In this document: in pieces, positions 35,114-44,762 of the stretch
Numbering within the stretch: position 1 is the first letter of the stretch
How the letters are laid out: each line of letters opens with the position of its first letter
NCBI GenBank assembly: GCA_905182175.1
Contig: CAJJAT010000003.1
Coordinates: 124,001-188,000, forward strand
DNA length: 64,000 nucleotides
Reading direction: 5' to 3'
Source of the DNA: Flavobacteriales bacterium UBA1494
GTDB lineage: Bacteria; Bacteroidota; Bacteroidia; Flavobacteriales_E; Vicingaceae
Program-made: the position numbers and the translations under genes
The notes under the pieces: generated by a model
What the model was told of the DNA's origin: nothing
Database searches by the model: none
Seen by the model: only the letters and a program-made list of their open reading frames with translations

Positions 35114-35941
35114 ATGAGTAAAACCGGACTCTTTTTTGTCAGCATAGTTATTGCTATTTTTTTATCAGCATGTAGTGAATACCAAAAGGTACTTAAAAGT
35201 CCAAATCCAGAATTGAAATATACAAAGAGTATTGAGTATTACGAGAATGGGGATTATTTAAGAGCACTGCCGTTGTTCGAAGAATTATTACCCCTTTATA
35301 GAGGTACTGAAAAAGGGCAAAAAATTTATTTTTATTACGCCTTTACAAACTTTCATATAGATGACTTGTATCAAGCGGCTTATCATTTTAGAAGCTATGC
35401 ATCAACGTATTCCTTGAGCGAATTCGCACAGGAGGCATTATTTATGAGTGCATATTGCAATTACTTAGATGCTCCGGGTCCTACTTTAGACCAAACACCA
35501 ACAAAATTGGCATTAGAAGAGCTTCAAATTTTTGTGAATACCTATCCTGAAAGTGAATTAGTAGACTCCGCTAATACTTTAGTTGACATATTGAACTTTA
35601 AATTAGAAGAAAAAGAATTCCTAAATTCTAAACAATACTTTAAGATACAGAAGTATCAATCAGCAATAGTAGCGCTTAACAATATGATTATCAAATACCC
35701 CGACACAAGGCATTTGGAAGACGTTAAGTTGATTATATTGAAATCTTATTACTATTTGGCAACAAAATCAGTAATTGATAAGAAAATGAAGCGATTTGAC
35801 GAAGGAATAGAAGCTTATTTCGATTTTATTGATAATTTTGCTGCAGGAAAAAACCTAGAAGAAGCGAAGATTGTCTACGCAAAACTAATTAGAGAACGAG
35901 AACGTTTTTTAATTGAAAACCCAAGTACAGATGAACTATAA
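35114..35941 (+). CDS. bamD: Outer-membrane assembly lipoprotein BamD
   Basis: A 275-residue lipoprotein (Cys20 in LSACSEYQKVLKS). It is built of TPR-like helix pairs: YTKSIEYYENGDYLRALPLFEELLPLYRGT, YYAFTNFHIDDLYQAAYHFRSYASTY and FKIQKYQSAIVALNNMIIKYPDTRHLEDV. BamD works with BamA to fold and insert beta-barrels in the outer membrane and is essential where studied. The opening EYQKVLKSPNPELKY is typical of Bacteroidota members. Its end overlaps the start of rpoZ by 11 bases; this begins a five-gene run to recN. Confidence 0.93.
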   Translation: MSKTGLFFVSIVIAIFLSACSEYQKVLKSPNPELKYTKSIEYYENGDYLRALPLFEELLPLYRGTEKGQKIYFYYAFTNFHIDDLYQAAYHFRSYASTYSLSEFAQEALFMSAYCNYLDAPGPTLDQTPTKLALEELQIFVNTYPESELVDSANTLVDILNFKLEEKEFLNSKQYFKIQKYQSAIVALNNMIIKYPDTRHLEDVKLIILKSYYYLATKSVIDKKMKRFDEGIEAYFDFIDNFAAGKNLEEAKIVYAKLIRERERFLIENPSTDEL

Positions 35942-36266
35942 AGAAGTAGAAGCGGCAAGAACAACAATTACAAGAAACGTTATTGATATTGATTCAAAAA
36001 CTGGAAATATTTACGAGTCAATTGCAATTATTGCTAAGCGTTCGAATCAAATTGCTCTTGAGATGAAAGAGGAATTGAACGGAAAATTAGCTGAATTTGC
36101 GACAACAACTGATAATTTAGATGAAGTTTTTGAAAACAGAGAGCAAATTGAAATTTCTAAGTTTTACGAAAGTCTTCCTAAATCAAATGCTATCGCTATG
36201 AGTGAATTTATGAACGACGCAACGTACTACAGAAATCCAAAGGACGACGCAGAAGTAGAAGCTTAA
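35931..36266 (+). CDS. rpoZ: DNA-directed RNA polymerase omega subunit (Bacteroidota type)
   Basis: A 111-residue protein. I chose the ATG at 35931 (MNYKEVEAARTTITRN); an upstream TTG would begin inside the bamD end. The core helical motif of omega is VIDIDSKTGNIYESIAIIAKRSNQIALEMKEELNGKL, followed by an acidic tail with FYESLPKSNAIAMSEFM. Omega binds the beta-prime subunit and aids polymerase assembly. Sequence is distant from proteobacterial RpoZ but matches the bamD-linked copy found throughout Bacteroidota. It overlaps bamD by 11 bases and precedes coaBC by one. Confidence 0.85.
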   Translation: MNYKEVEAARTTITRNVIDIDSKTGNIYESIAIIAKRSNQIALEMKEELNGKLAEFATTTDNLDEVFENREQIEISKFYESLPKSNAIAMSEFMNDATYYRNPKDDAEVEA

Positions 36267-36267
36267 T

Positions 36268-37452
36268 ATGCTGAAAGGCAAAAACGTACTTTTAGGAGTA
36301 AGTGGAAGCATAGCAGCTTACAAGTCAGCTGTTATATGCAGAGAGCTCATAAAGAAAGGGGCAAATGTAAAAGTTGTGATGACTCCAGATTCGTCTGACT
36401 TTATTACACCCTTAACCTTATCGACACTTTCTAAAAACCCTGTTTATTCAGAATATTCTGATAAAAAAACTGGGAGATGGAACAATCATGTAGAGTTGGC
36501 TAAATGGGCTGACTTTTTTTTATTAGCCCCGGCCACACAAAATACAATTGCTAAAATGGCAAATGGCATTTGTGACAACTTATTACTGGCTACTTATTTT
36601 TCATTGGAGAAAAAAACTTTCTTTGCCCCTGCCATGGATTTGGACATGTTCAAGCATCCAGCTAATCAAAAAAACATTCGAACGTTGCAAGCAAATGGAA
36701 ACATTTTGATTCCTTCTGAAAGTGGGGAACTAGCAAGTGGATTGGTTGGTGAAGGTAGAATGGCAGAAGTTGAAAATATTATTAAGGCTATTTCTTACGA
36801 ACGAACACTATGGAGGAACAAAAAGGTGTTAATCACTGCAGGTCCTACCTACGAGCCCTTAGACCCAGTTCGATTTATTGGTAACCATAGTTCGGGAAAA
36901 ATGGGATACGCTTTAGCTGAAAAGGCCAGAGATATGGGAGCTGATGTTATTTTAGTTTCAGGGCCAACTAGTTTAAAAGCTCCAAATGGTGTAAATTGTA
37001 TTAACGTAAGGTCTGCATCAGATATGTTATTGGCAGTTAGGGGCAACTCTGCAGATTTATATATTTGTGCAGCTGCAGTTTCTGATTATGCTGTAGATAA
37101 TCCTGCAAATGAAAAAATTAAAAAGAAATCTCAAAACCTTACAATAGAGCTTGTGCCCACTATTGATATTTTGGCGGAAATTGGAAATAATAAAAAAGCT
37201 GGTCAATTTGTTGTCGGTTTTGCTTTGGAAACGAACGATGAAGAAGAAAACGCTAGAGGGAAATTAGAGAGAAAAAACTGTGACTTAATTGTACTCAATT
37301 CACTCAGAAATGATGGAGCAGGTTTTGGGGGAAATTCGAATCAAATTACCATTTTTGATAAAGACAATAACCGAACGAGTTTTGAGTTAAAAAGTAAGAA
37401 AGAAGTTGCCCAAGATATATTAGATACCATAGAACAGAAATGGCTCGCATAA
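36268..37452 (+). CDS. coaBC: Bifunctional phosphopantothenoylcysteine decarboxylase / phosphopantothenate-cysteine ligase
   Basis: A 394-residue two-domain enzyme of coenzyme A synthesis. The CoaC flavoprotein (residues 1-175) has GKNVLLGVSGSIAAYKSAVICREL, the catalytic His in NHVELAKWADFFLLAPATQNTIAKMANGICDNLL, and FAPAMDLDMF. The CoaB ligase (about 185-394) has VLITAGPTYEPLDPVRFIGNHSSGKMGYALAE, AAAVSDYAV and FVVGFALETND. It joins phosphopantothenate to cysteine and then decarboxylates the product. Length is normal. Its end overlaps the next gene by 13 bases. Confidence 0.97.
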   Translation: MLKGKNVLLGVSGSIAAYKSAVICRELIKKGANVKVVMTPDSSDFITPLTLSTLSKNPVYSEYSDKKTGRWNNHVELAKWADFFLLAPATQNTIAKMANGICDNLLLATYFSLEKKTFFAPAMDLDMFKHPANQKNIRTLQANGNILIPSESGELASGLVGEGRMAEVENIIKAISYERTLWRNKKVLITAGPTYEPLDPVRFIGNHSSGKMGYALAEKARDMGADVILVSGPTSLKAPNGVNCINVRSASDMLLAVRGNSADLYICAAAVSDYAVDNPANEKIKKKSQNLTIELVPTIDILAEIGNNKKAGQFVVGFALETNDEEENARGKLERKNCDLIVLNSLRNDGAGFGGNSNQITIFDKDNNRTSFELKSKKEVAQDILDTIEQKWLA

Positions 37453-38333
37453 TTTTAATCACAATTTTAATTGCGCTTTCAACCGCTTTATCTTCACAAG
37501 AACTTAATTGTGTTGTGGATGTAAATTCACGGCAAGTAGAAGGGAGTGAGCGAACCATGTTTGAAGAAATGCAACGGCAAATTTTTCAATTGGTTAACGG
37601 TCGTAAGTGGACAAGGGACGACTTCGAAACTCACGAGAGGATCGATTGCAGTATACTAATTAACCTTACTGAGAGAGTCAATGCAAACGAGTTTAAAGGA
37701 AACATCCAAATTCAAGCATCTCGACCAGTATTCAATACTGGGTATAATTCACCTCTAATAAATATAAGAGATGAAAACTTTGTCATCCGATTTAATCAGT
37801 TTGAACCTCTAATTTATAATGAAAATGCATACGGTGGAGAGTTAGCAGCTATCTTGGGTTTCTATGTATACATGGTTTTGGGTTACGATTATGATAGTTA
37901 TTCTTTTGAAGGTGGAACAAAATATTTTCAAACTGCACAGCAAATTGTTAACTTTGCTCAAGCATCATCTCGAGCAGGTTGGAAGGCATTCGAAGACAAG
38001 CGAAACAGATATTGGTTAGTTGAGAATGCATTGAGCGCTCGTTTTAAACCACTTCGTAAATTATACTACGATTATCATATCAAAGGTTTTGATGCAATGC
38101 AAAAAGACATAACAAGGTCTAGACGGCAAATTACAGCAAGTTTAAAATCACTTCGGCCTATTCATAATGTTGCTCCATCATCGTACAACTTACAGGCTTT
38201 ATTTAATGCTAAACTACAGGAAATAATAGATTTGTACGGGGAGTCAACACCCCAAGAAAAGACAGAGATATCTGAACTTTTGATCATTATTGATCCCGGA
38301 AATTCGAATAAGTACGATAAGTTAAGAAAATAA
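37440..38333 (+). CDS. DUF4835 family secreted protein
   Basis: A 297-residue protein with a signal peptide (RIILITILIALSTALSSQ). It begins ELNCVVDVNSRQVEGSERTMFEEMQRQIFQLVNGRKWTRDDFETHERIDCSILINLTER, the signature of DUF4835, which is confined to Bacteroidota. The middle holds GFYVYMVLGYDYDSYSFEGGTKYFQTAQQIVNFAQ. Its conserved place between coaBC and recN in the phylum does not reveal a role; it is probably periplasmic or outer-membrane associated. The ATG lies 13 bases inside the end of coaBC. Confidence 0.9.
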   Translation: MARIILITILIALSTALSSQELNCVVDVNSRQVEGSERTMFEEMQRQIFQLVNGRKWTRDDFETHERIDCSILINLTERVNANEFKGNIQIQASRPVFNTGYNSPLINIRDENFVIRFNQFEPLIYNENAYGGELAAILGFYVYMVLGYDYDSYSFEGGTKYFQTAQQIVNFAQASSRAGWKAFEDKRNRYWLVENALSARFKPLRKLYYDYHIKGFDAMQKDITRSRRQITASLKSLRPIHNVAPSSYNLQALFNAKLQEIIDLYGESTPQEKTEISELLIIIDPGNSNKYDKLRK

Positions 38334-38366
38334 TTTTGAGAGCTACCTTTGAAAGCGAATCTAACT

Positions 38367-38374
38367 TAACTTTG
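38367..38374 (+). promoter_or_regulatory. -7 element four bases before recN (predicted leaderless)
   Basis: TAACTTTG fits TAnnTTTG, followed by ACTT and then the recN ATG at 38379. It would give recN its own leaderless transcript inside the operon. Confidence 0.5.
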
Positions 38375-38378
38375 ACTT

Positions 38379-40034
38379 ATGTTGAACCAGCTTTCAATTC
38401 AAAATTTTGCATTAATAGATCAAGTTGAAATTGATTTTAGTGGTGGCCTTTCTGTTATCACAGGAGAAACAGGTGCAGGTAAGTCTATTTTATTAGGTGC
38501 GTTAGGACTTATTCTTGGTAAACGGGCAGACCATTCAGTTTTAAAAGATACTTCACGAAAATGTATTGTGGAAGGGGTCTTCGACTTGAGAGGATACAAG
38601 CTTTCAGTCTTTTTCGATAAGAATGATTTAGATTATTCGGATTCAAGTATTTTACGCAGAGAAATAAACGGTAACGGCAAAAGTAGGAGTTTCATAAATG
38701 ATACGCCTTGTACCTTAGATGTTTTAAAGAAACTTGGATCTCAATTAATTGATATTCACTCTCAGCAACAAACGTTGCAACTGAATGATAGTCAATTTCA
38801 ATTGAAGATTGTAGATGCGCTGGCAGGCAATGATAAATTGCTATCCTCGTACCAAAAAGACTTTGTAGTATATCAAAACTTAAAGTCGAGAATACAATCG
38901 TTTGAACAAGAATTAGCGGAAGCAAAACAACAGGAAGACTATTTGAACTTTCAGTTTAAGGAATTAGAGGAATTGAATTTGAAAGTTGGAGAGAACGACG
39001 TTTTAGAACAAGAGCAGAAGCGGTTTGCGAATAGCGAAGATATTTTGAAGAATTTATCTGAAGCTCAATCACTCTTAACAGATAAAGAAGATAACATCAT
39101 TGGACAACTTTCTGCACTAAAGCAGTGCATGCAGCAATCAGAGCAATATGATTCTGACTTTACCGAACTTTTGGGAAGGGTAAGCAGCATGCTTATAGAG
39201 TTACAAGACGTATCATCAGAGGTAGAAGGCAAGTCTCAAGATTTTGAATACGATCCTGAAAGGCATCGAGTGGTAGAAGAGCGCCTAGGGGATATTCACC
39301 GATTACAGAAAAAACACGTATGTTCAGATGCAGATACTTTAATCGAAATAAAGGAAAATATTGAAAGTCAGTTATTAGCAGTGAGTAATTCAGACGAACA
39401 GTTAAAATCTTTAGAGAAAGAGTTGGATCAAATAAAGGAGAAGTTAGCTACTCAAGCAAGTAAACTTACAAAAAAGAGAAAAGCGTCATTGCCCTCTTTT
39501 CAAACTAAAGTGGAAGAGACCTTGCAAAGTTTAGGAATTCCATTTGCTTGTTTGCGAGTAGAGCATCAAAACCAGAATGACTTTACTAAAAGTGGAAAAG
39601 ATTCTTTTGATTTTCTATTCTCAGCAAATAAAGGAATTGATCCTGCAAAAGTTTCAAAAACAGCGTCTGGAGGTGAAACTTCTAGATTAATGTTAGCAAT
39701 TAAAGAAATAATAGCTCAACATCAGCAACTACCAACTATTTTGTTTGATGAAATAGATACAGGTGTATCAGGAGAAATTGCTGAAAAAATGGGAACAATA
39801 TTAGCAAAAATTGGAAAACAAAGGCAGGTAATTTCCATTACTCATTTACCACAATTAGCCGCAAAAGGAGAACACCATTATTTTGTTTACAAAGATGTTG
39901 TCAATGATAGAAGCAGCACTCAATTAAAAAAATTAACTGACGATGAGCGAATATCAGAATTAGCAAAAATGCTGAGTGGGTCTACTTTAACAGAAGCAGC
40001 GTTGAATAATGCAAAAGAATTATTACACGATTAA
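38379..40034 (+). CDS. recN: DNA repair protein RecN
   Basis: A 551-residue SMC-like ATPase. Walker A is GETGAGKS at residues 29-36 in LSVITGETGAGKSILLGALGLILGKRAD. A long coiled coil covers about residues 150-385 (QSFEQELAEAKQQEDYLNFQFKELEEL), followed by the signature KTASGGETSRLMLAIKEI and Walker B TILFDEIDTGVSGEIAEKMG with the D-loop. ISITHLPQLAAKGEHHYFV is the switch. RecN helps repair double-strand breaks, bringing DNA ends together. It is 45 bases after the DUF4835 gene. Confidence 0.97.
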   Translation: MLNQLSIQNFALIDQVEIDFSGGLSVITGETGAGKSILLGALGLILGKRADHSVLKDTSRKCIVEGVFDLRGYKLSVFFDKNDLDYSDSSILRREINGNGKSRSFINDTPCTLDVLKKLGSQLIDIHSQQQTLQLNDSQFQLKIVDALAGNDKLLSSYQKDFVVYQNLKSRIQSFEQELAEAKQQEDYLNFQFKELEELNLKVGENDVLEQEQKRFANSEDILKNLSEAQSLLTDKEDNIIGQLSALKQCMQQSEQYDSDFTELLGRVSSMLIELQDVSSEVEGKSQDFEYDPERHRVVEERLGDIHRLQKKHVCSDADTLIEIKENIESQLLAVSNSDEQLKSLEKELDQIKEKLATQASKLTKKRKASLPSFQTKVEETLQSLGIPFACLRVEHQNQNDFTKSGKDSFDFLFSANKGIDPAKVSKTASGGETSRLMLAIKEIIAQHQQLPTILFDEIDTGVSGEIAEKMGTILAKIGKQRQVISITHLPQLAAKGEHHYFVYKDVVNDRSSTQLKKLTDDERISELAKMLSGSTLTEAALNNAKELLHD

Positions 40035-40042
40035 TAGAAAAA

Positions 40043-40050
40043 CTATATTT
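40043..40050 (+). promoter_or_regulatory. Candidate -7 element for fabI
   Basis: TATATTTG fits TAnnTTTG and lies between recN and fabI, ending 23 bases before the fabI ATG. It predicts a leader of about 18 bases, unlike the recN case. Confidence 0.45.
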
Positions 40051-40073
40051 GTCAACTTACAAAACCTGAGAAC

Positions 40074-40883
40074 ATGTCTAACAACCTACTAAAAGGGAAA
40101 AGAGGAATTATATTTGGTGCACTTAACGAGCAGTCAATTGCTTGGAAGGTAGCGGAGCAAGCTAAAGCGCAAGGTGCTACGTTTACATTAACAAATGCAC
40201 CAATTGCAATGAGAATGGGAGAGATTCAAAAATTAGCTGATGCTTGTAACGCTACTGTAATTCCTGCTGATGCTACTTCTGTTGAAGATTTGGAGAATTT
40301 AATCACCCAGTCTATGGAAATTTTGGGAGGAAAGATTGACTTTATTCTTCATTCAATAGGGATGTCTCCAAATGTTAGAAAAGGAAAACCTTACGACGGT
40401 ACAAATTACGATTGGTACCACAAAACAATGGATGTTTCTGCCATGAGTTTACACAAGGTATTACAAGTTTCTAAGAAGATGGATGCTATTAGTGAATGGG
40501 GTTCAGTGGTAGCTTTAACGTATATAGCAGCTCAAAGAGTGTTTCCCGATTACAATGACATGGCAGATGCTAAATCATTATTAGAATCAATTACAAGAAG
40601 CTTTGGTTATCATTATGGTGAGGCTAATAAAGTTAGAATTAATACAATTTCGCAATCACCAACCGTTACTACCGCTGGAAGTGGAGTGAAGGGGTTTGAT
40701 GCATTCATTAATTATGCAGAAGATATGTCTCCGCTAGGTAACGCATCAGCATTAGATTGCGCAAATTACTGTATTACAATGTTTTCAGATTTAACAAAAT
40801 ATGTTACCATGCAAAACCTTTTCCATGACGGAGGTTTTTCAAGTACAGGAGTTACTAAAAAAGTGATTGACAAGTTTTCTTAA
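40074..40883 (+). CDS. fabI: Enoyl-[acyl-carrier-protein] reductase (NADH), FabI
   Basis: A 269-residue member of the short-chain dehydrogenase family. It reduces trans-2-enoyl-ACP in the last step of each fatty-acid elongation cycle. GIIFGALNEQSIAWKVAEQAKAQGA is the FabI-type cofactor loop, ILHSIGMSPNVRKG carries the SIG motif, and the catalytic pair is in YNDMADAKSLLESITR (Tyr, six residues, Lys). The C-terminus FHDGGFSSTG is typical. It ends the housekeeping run from bamD and is followed by a strong terminator. Confidence 0.96.
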   Translation: MSNNLLKGKRGIIFGALNEQSIAWKVAEQAKAQGATFTLTNAPIAMRMGEIQKLADACNATVIPADATSVEDLENLITQSMEILGGKIDFILHSIGMSPNVRKGKPYDGTNYDWYHKTMDVSAMSLHKVLQVSKKMDAISEWGSVVALTYIAAQRVFPDYNDMADAKSLLESITRSFGYHYGEANKVRINTISQSPTVTTAGSGVKGFDAFINYAEDMSPLGNASALDCANYCITMFSDLTKYVTMQNLFHDGGFSSTGVTKKVIDKFS

Positions 40884-40903
40884 TAAAAGGCAAGTCATTA
40901 GAA

Positions 40904-40939
40904 CAAAAAAAGGGCTGTGAATTTTACAGCCCTTTTTTG
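40904..40939 (+). terminator. Rho-independent terminator after fabI
   Basis: CAAAAAAAGGGCTGT pairs with ACAGCCCTTTTTTG around a seven-base loop. A GC-rich stem top with A-run and T-run flanks makes a strong, nearly symmetrical terminator 20 bases after the fabI stop. Confidence 0.85.
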
Positions 40940-42000
40940 TTGTTGAAATAATTTGCGAGTCACTATTTAGAATCCAGTTTCCATTATTGTGTAGTATTGC
41001 ACCTAATAAATTAGTACATATAAGCAGATAGCGAATGACGAGAATTTATGAGAGGTCTCCTTTATTAAAAGGAAGTTTTCTTGAACTCTAGTACCTGTAT
41101 AAGACGCTTTTGTAATTAACGTTGAGTCTTTTATTAAAACGGAGTAATCCTTTAGGTCAGGTATGAAGTTGAGTGAAATAGAGGGAACAGCAGCAGACGC
41201 AAACAACAGTTAGGTTCTGTTATATTTTTTTAATAAGTAGTGACTTAATAAAAAGTGGTAAGTCAAATTTAACACGGTACTAATTACCGTTGATTTTAAG
41301 AAATATAGAATCATGAATTCTTATATTTTTGTTCATTTTTTTTGTTATAAGACGCTGCAATTCTTCGAGCTATTCTGAACTAAAGACTCCTTGGTCAAAA
41401 ATGAAGCAAACTGACAGGGTGATTTGTTAAAATATGTATCCATTATTTGATTAAACTTCTGTTTAAAGTAAGACGGTTTTTTAAGAATGGGGAAGTACTT
41501 CTTGTCCGTAACACATAATCTAGACTCAATGGGACTCTTAGATAATAGTCTTGACTTTGGTGATTAAATAGAAGTACATGGAGTCTTTGGCTTTTTATAT
41601 TAGCAAACGACTACTTTTAGATAAGCTTTCTTAAGTTTCCATGAATGATTCTTGAGTTCTAATTCCTTTTCACTTAAATTTTCATTCCGATAAGTATAGT
41701 TTAGTTCTTGAAAATGTCGCAGCTAATAGTGTGTTTTAATAAAAATATAACAATTTTGATTGTTTATCGTAGAATGTTTACTGGTTTTTAGAATCAATTA
41801 TTAAGTGTCGCGAGGGTGATATTTAATTCTATTGTGTTAAATTTTTGTAATTACTAATTGGATTAAATCCCTGTTTTAAATTGAATTGGGTAAGTATAAA
41901 TCGTTTTGATTATTAAATTAACAAGGATGAAAATAACAAAACTGAAATTAACTAGTGTACATTATATTATTTTTTACATTAAATAGAGTAAATTAACCGC
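40940..42000. other. Long AT-rich stretch without an intact gene
   Basis: More than a kilobase with no credible gene. Minus-strand open stretches are visible: one at 41003-41206 gives a secreted-looking N-terminus (FASAAVPSISLNFIPDLKDYSV), and one at about 41346-41690 reads ELELKNHSWKLKKAYLKVVV, then, past two stops, KKYFPILKKPSYFKQKFNQI and MDTYFNKSPCQFASFLTKES. I recognise neither. The region borders the decayed phosphorelay locus, so it is likely to be old coding sequence in advanced decay. No RNA gene is seen. Confidence 0.5.
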
Positions 42001-43904
42001 ATGCAAAACTTGACCATATCAGCACCTGAATATGAAGAACAAGCTACTTTTAATAGTTATAAAGTTTTAAAGAACTCTTCTGATTCACTGTTTGATGACT
42101 TAAAGTTAATTATTGCTCAGGTTTGCTCTGCTCCGATAGCTATAATTTCATTTTAGATAATATTAGTCAATGTGTTATATCTAAATTTGGGTTAAATACA
42201 AATGAAATTGTAAAAGATATTTCATCTTGTGGGCATGGTTTCAAAACACCTAGTGCTTTTTTTGAGGTTGAAGATGCTAAGAATGACTCTCGATTTTTAG
42301 ATAACCCCCTAGTTACCGAAAAACTTAATGTCAGCTTTTTTGCTGCGGTCCCGTTGGTTGATTCATCTAATTTAATCATAGGATTTGTATGGGTAGTCGA
42401 TTACAATCCTAAGACTTTGACAGTGAATCAAAAGAAAGCTTTCATTTCTTTGGGGGCAGAGGTAATGAGAAGAATTGAGGTAAAGTTAAAAAATGAATTG
42501 TTAACCTCAGAAATAGAGATAGAAAAAGAATTAGAGGTATCAAAATCGAAGCTCTTTGATCTATACGATGAAACTCCTGTCGTGGTTTTTTCTACTGACC
42601 CTTTTTTCAAAAGAGTTACTAAATGTAATGGAGTAGCTTCTGAGCTTTTGGGTTTTGTTAAAAACGAGATGATTGGAAAAACACTCCTTGATCTATTTCC
42701 CACTTCTGGTGGAGAGAAAATAGAGCAGATTTTAAAGAAAATTATTGAAAAGGGTAAGATTGAAAATTAGCGATTATTAGTAAAAGCTACTAGAGGAAAG
42801 GATATTAACGTAGCTATAAATAGTAAAGCGGTAAGAAACGAAAAAGGAGAAATTATTCATTGCATTTATGGCTTTAACCTGAAAAAAATGGCCAATGAGT
42901 ATGTGAACAGAAAAGTAGGTGCTGTTTTAGGTTACTCTGACAAAGAGATACAAGATTTCGGATCTCGATTACTTCCCACTCTTTGCCATCCCGAAGATCT
43001 GGAGCATGTTCTCGCCCATTTCACTGTAGTGGCAAATTAAGAAGATGACAAAGTAGCGAGCTTGGAGTACCGAATGAAACATAAAGATTTAGAATATCAG
43101 TGGTTACTCTCTGAAGAAACGGTATTTGAGAGAAATGATGATGGTTCTCTGGAGAAGCAACTAGGCGTTGCTACTGATATTACAACATTGAAAAATATAC
43201 AAGCAAGTTTATCTACAAAGACAGAAAAGTTGAAAGTACAAAATGCGGATTTAAAGCAATTAGCTTACGTCGCAACGCACGATTTAAAACATCCAATAGT
43301 TGTACTTCAGGGTCATTTTCATTATTTGAAGAAACAATTTGTACAGCCTTCGGAAGATATCGAGGATTCGATTGAGTTTATTGAAGATGAGATAAAGAAT
43401 TTTAATGTAACGTTAAAGGGTCTAAATGATGCCATTAAAGTAACAGAGTTAAGAATTGAGAAGGTGCCTTTAAATCTAACAGAATTGATTAAAGCAACTT
43501 TGCCTACTTTTAAAAGGCAAGTAGAACAGCTAGGGGGAAAGCTTACCACACGATTATTAGAAAATGTAGTAGTATTTGGAACAACAGTTTACTTTCAAAG
43601 TATTATCCAGAATCTGCTTTCTAATGCTATTGAATATCGATCTTTAACTGAGAAGTTAGAAATTAATATCTCAACAAGTGTTGATAAAAAGGGGCTTATT
43701 TTTAACGTGGAGGATAACGGGTTGGGTATGGACCTTGTTCGGTAAAAAGATAAATTATTTAAAATGTTCAATAACTTTCACCATAATTCTGAGGGCAGTG
43801 GAATGGGACTCTATACGGTGAATAATATGGTAGAGAAAATGGGAGGATCTATAAAAATAGCTAGTGAAATAAATAAATGAACAAAATTAAATTTACTATT
43901 CTAA
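42001..43904 (+). pseudogene. GAF-PAS sensor histidine kinase, broken by a frameshift and four stops
   Basis: An ATG at 42001 opens MQNLTISAPEYEEQATFNSYKVL and VCSAPIAIISF; a frameshift near 42150 then leads into a GAF domain (ISKFGLNTNEIVKDISSCGHGF and VEDAKNDSRFLDNPLVTEKL). One frame continues through a PAS domain, an RxxLxxxD-like link, HisKA (QLAYVATHDLKHPIVVLQGHF, with the phospho-acceptor His) and HATPase (SIIQNLLSNAIEYRS, VEDNGLGMD, and GSGMGLYTVNNMVEKMGGSI). In-frame stops lie at 42768 (TAG), 43038 (TAA), 43743 (TAA) and 43878 (TGA, in the GxGT turn where Gly is expected). The kinase was once a cytoplasmic light- or redox-type sensor with no membrane segment; what it sensed is unknown. 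Confidence 0.9.
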
Positions 43905-43912
43905 ATCGCAAA

Positions 43913-44327
43913 ATGATAGAATTAAATGAAATATTACTAATTGATGACAGTAAGGGTGCAAATGCTTTGAACAAAGGTTACTTCAAGAAATGGGTGTTGG
44001 GAAAAAAATAGCAACTCTATTAAATGGTCAACTTGCGCTATAATATTTAGTTACCAAAGATGTAAATGGCCAATATCCATGTCCGGATATTATTTTTTTA
44101 GTCATAAATATGCCAGTCATGGATGGGTACAAATTTTAGAAGAATATGAGCTCTTGAAACCAAATCAGAAATTGAATAAAGTAATTGTCATGCTTACTAC
44201 TTCAACCAGTGAATTTGACATCGTAAGGGCGAATATAAATGTTGAAGTAAATAATTATCAAATCAAGCCTTTAATAGAAGATAAAGTCTTTGAAATTATA
44301 AACCAAGTGGAAAAATTAGGGCAATGA
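43913..44327 (+). pseudogene. Response regulator receiver domain, decayed, phospho-acceptor lost
   Basis: An ATG at 43913 opens MIELNEILLIDDSKGANALNKG with the acidic pair of a receiver domain. A shift in frame gives LLQEMGVGKKIATLLNG, a stop (TAA near 44040), and then CPDIIFLVINMPVMDGYKF. The expected FLDINMP has Val instead of Asp, so the phosphorylation site itself has been lost. A second frameshift at a stop leads into ILEEYELLKPNQKLNKVIVMLTTSTSEFDI and NYQIKPLIEDKVFEIINQV, with Thr and Lys in their usual places. It overlaps the next regulator gene by four bases (ATGA). Confidence 0.88.
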
Positions 44328-44755
44328 GGAAAGAAATAAACGTTTTATTAATTGATGATAGCAGAGCAATAAATAATAGGAACGAATCATTGCTAAAAAG
44401 TATGACTTTATTTAACGAGATAAACAAATATTCTTATCCAACCGAAGCATTAGATTTTATTAAAAATGAAACTGATGGTGTAGATAACAAGCTATTGCCA
44501 GATTTAATTTTTTTGGATATCAGTATGCCCGGGATGGATGCTTTTGCCTTTTTAGATAAATACTCTAGACTTGATAATGTAGTAGACTCTGATTTCCTGC
44601 CAAAAATAATTATAGTTAGTGATCATTTACTCGAAAACCGGAATCTTGATCATACCAATAAATATAAAACCGTCGGTGTTGTTGATCATATTAAAAAACC
44701 AATGGATAAGGAGGATGTATTGTCTGTTTTGGAGGAACATTTAGACAAATATTAA
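44324..44755 (+). CDS. Stand-alone response regulator (receiver domain), intact
   Basis: A 143-residue receiver-only protein. VLLIDDSRAINNRN holds the acidic pair, LIFLDISMPGMDAFAFLDKY the phospho-acceptor Asp, IIIVSDHLLENRN the Ser/Thr switch, and HIKKPMDKEDVLSVL the conserved Lys. No output domain follows, so it would act by protein contact or as a phosphate relay. It is the third gene of a locus whose kinase and first regulator are broken, and it may now be uncoupled or serve another kinase. Confidence 0.88.
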   Translation: MRKEINVLLIDDSRAINNRNESLLKSMTLFNEINKYSYPTEALDFIKNETDGVDNKLLPDLIFLDISMPGMDAFAFLDKYSRLDNVVDSDFLPKIIIVSDHLLENRNLDHTNKYKTVGVVDHIKKPMDKEDVLSVLEEHLDKY

Positions 44756-44762
44756 GCAGACA

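Noticed and set aside
40904-40939. Hairpin after fabI as a small RNA
   Set aside because: Perfect stem with A- and T-runs directly after a stop codon is explained by a terminator.
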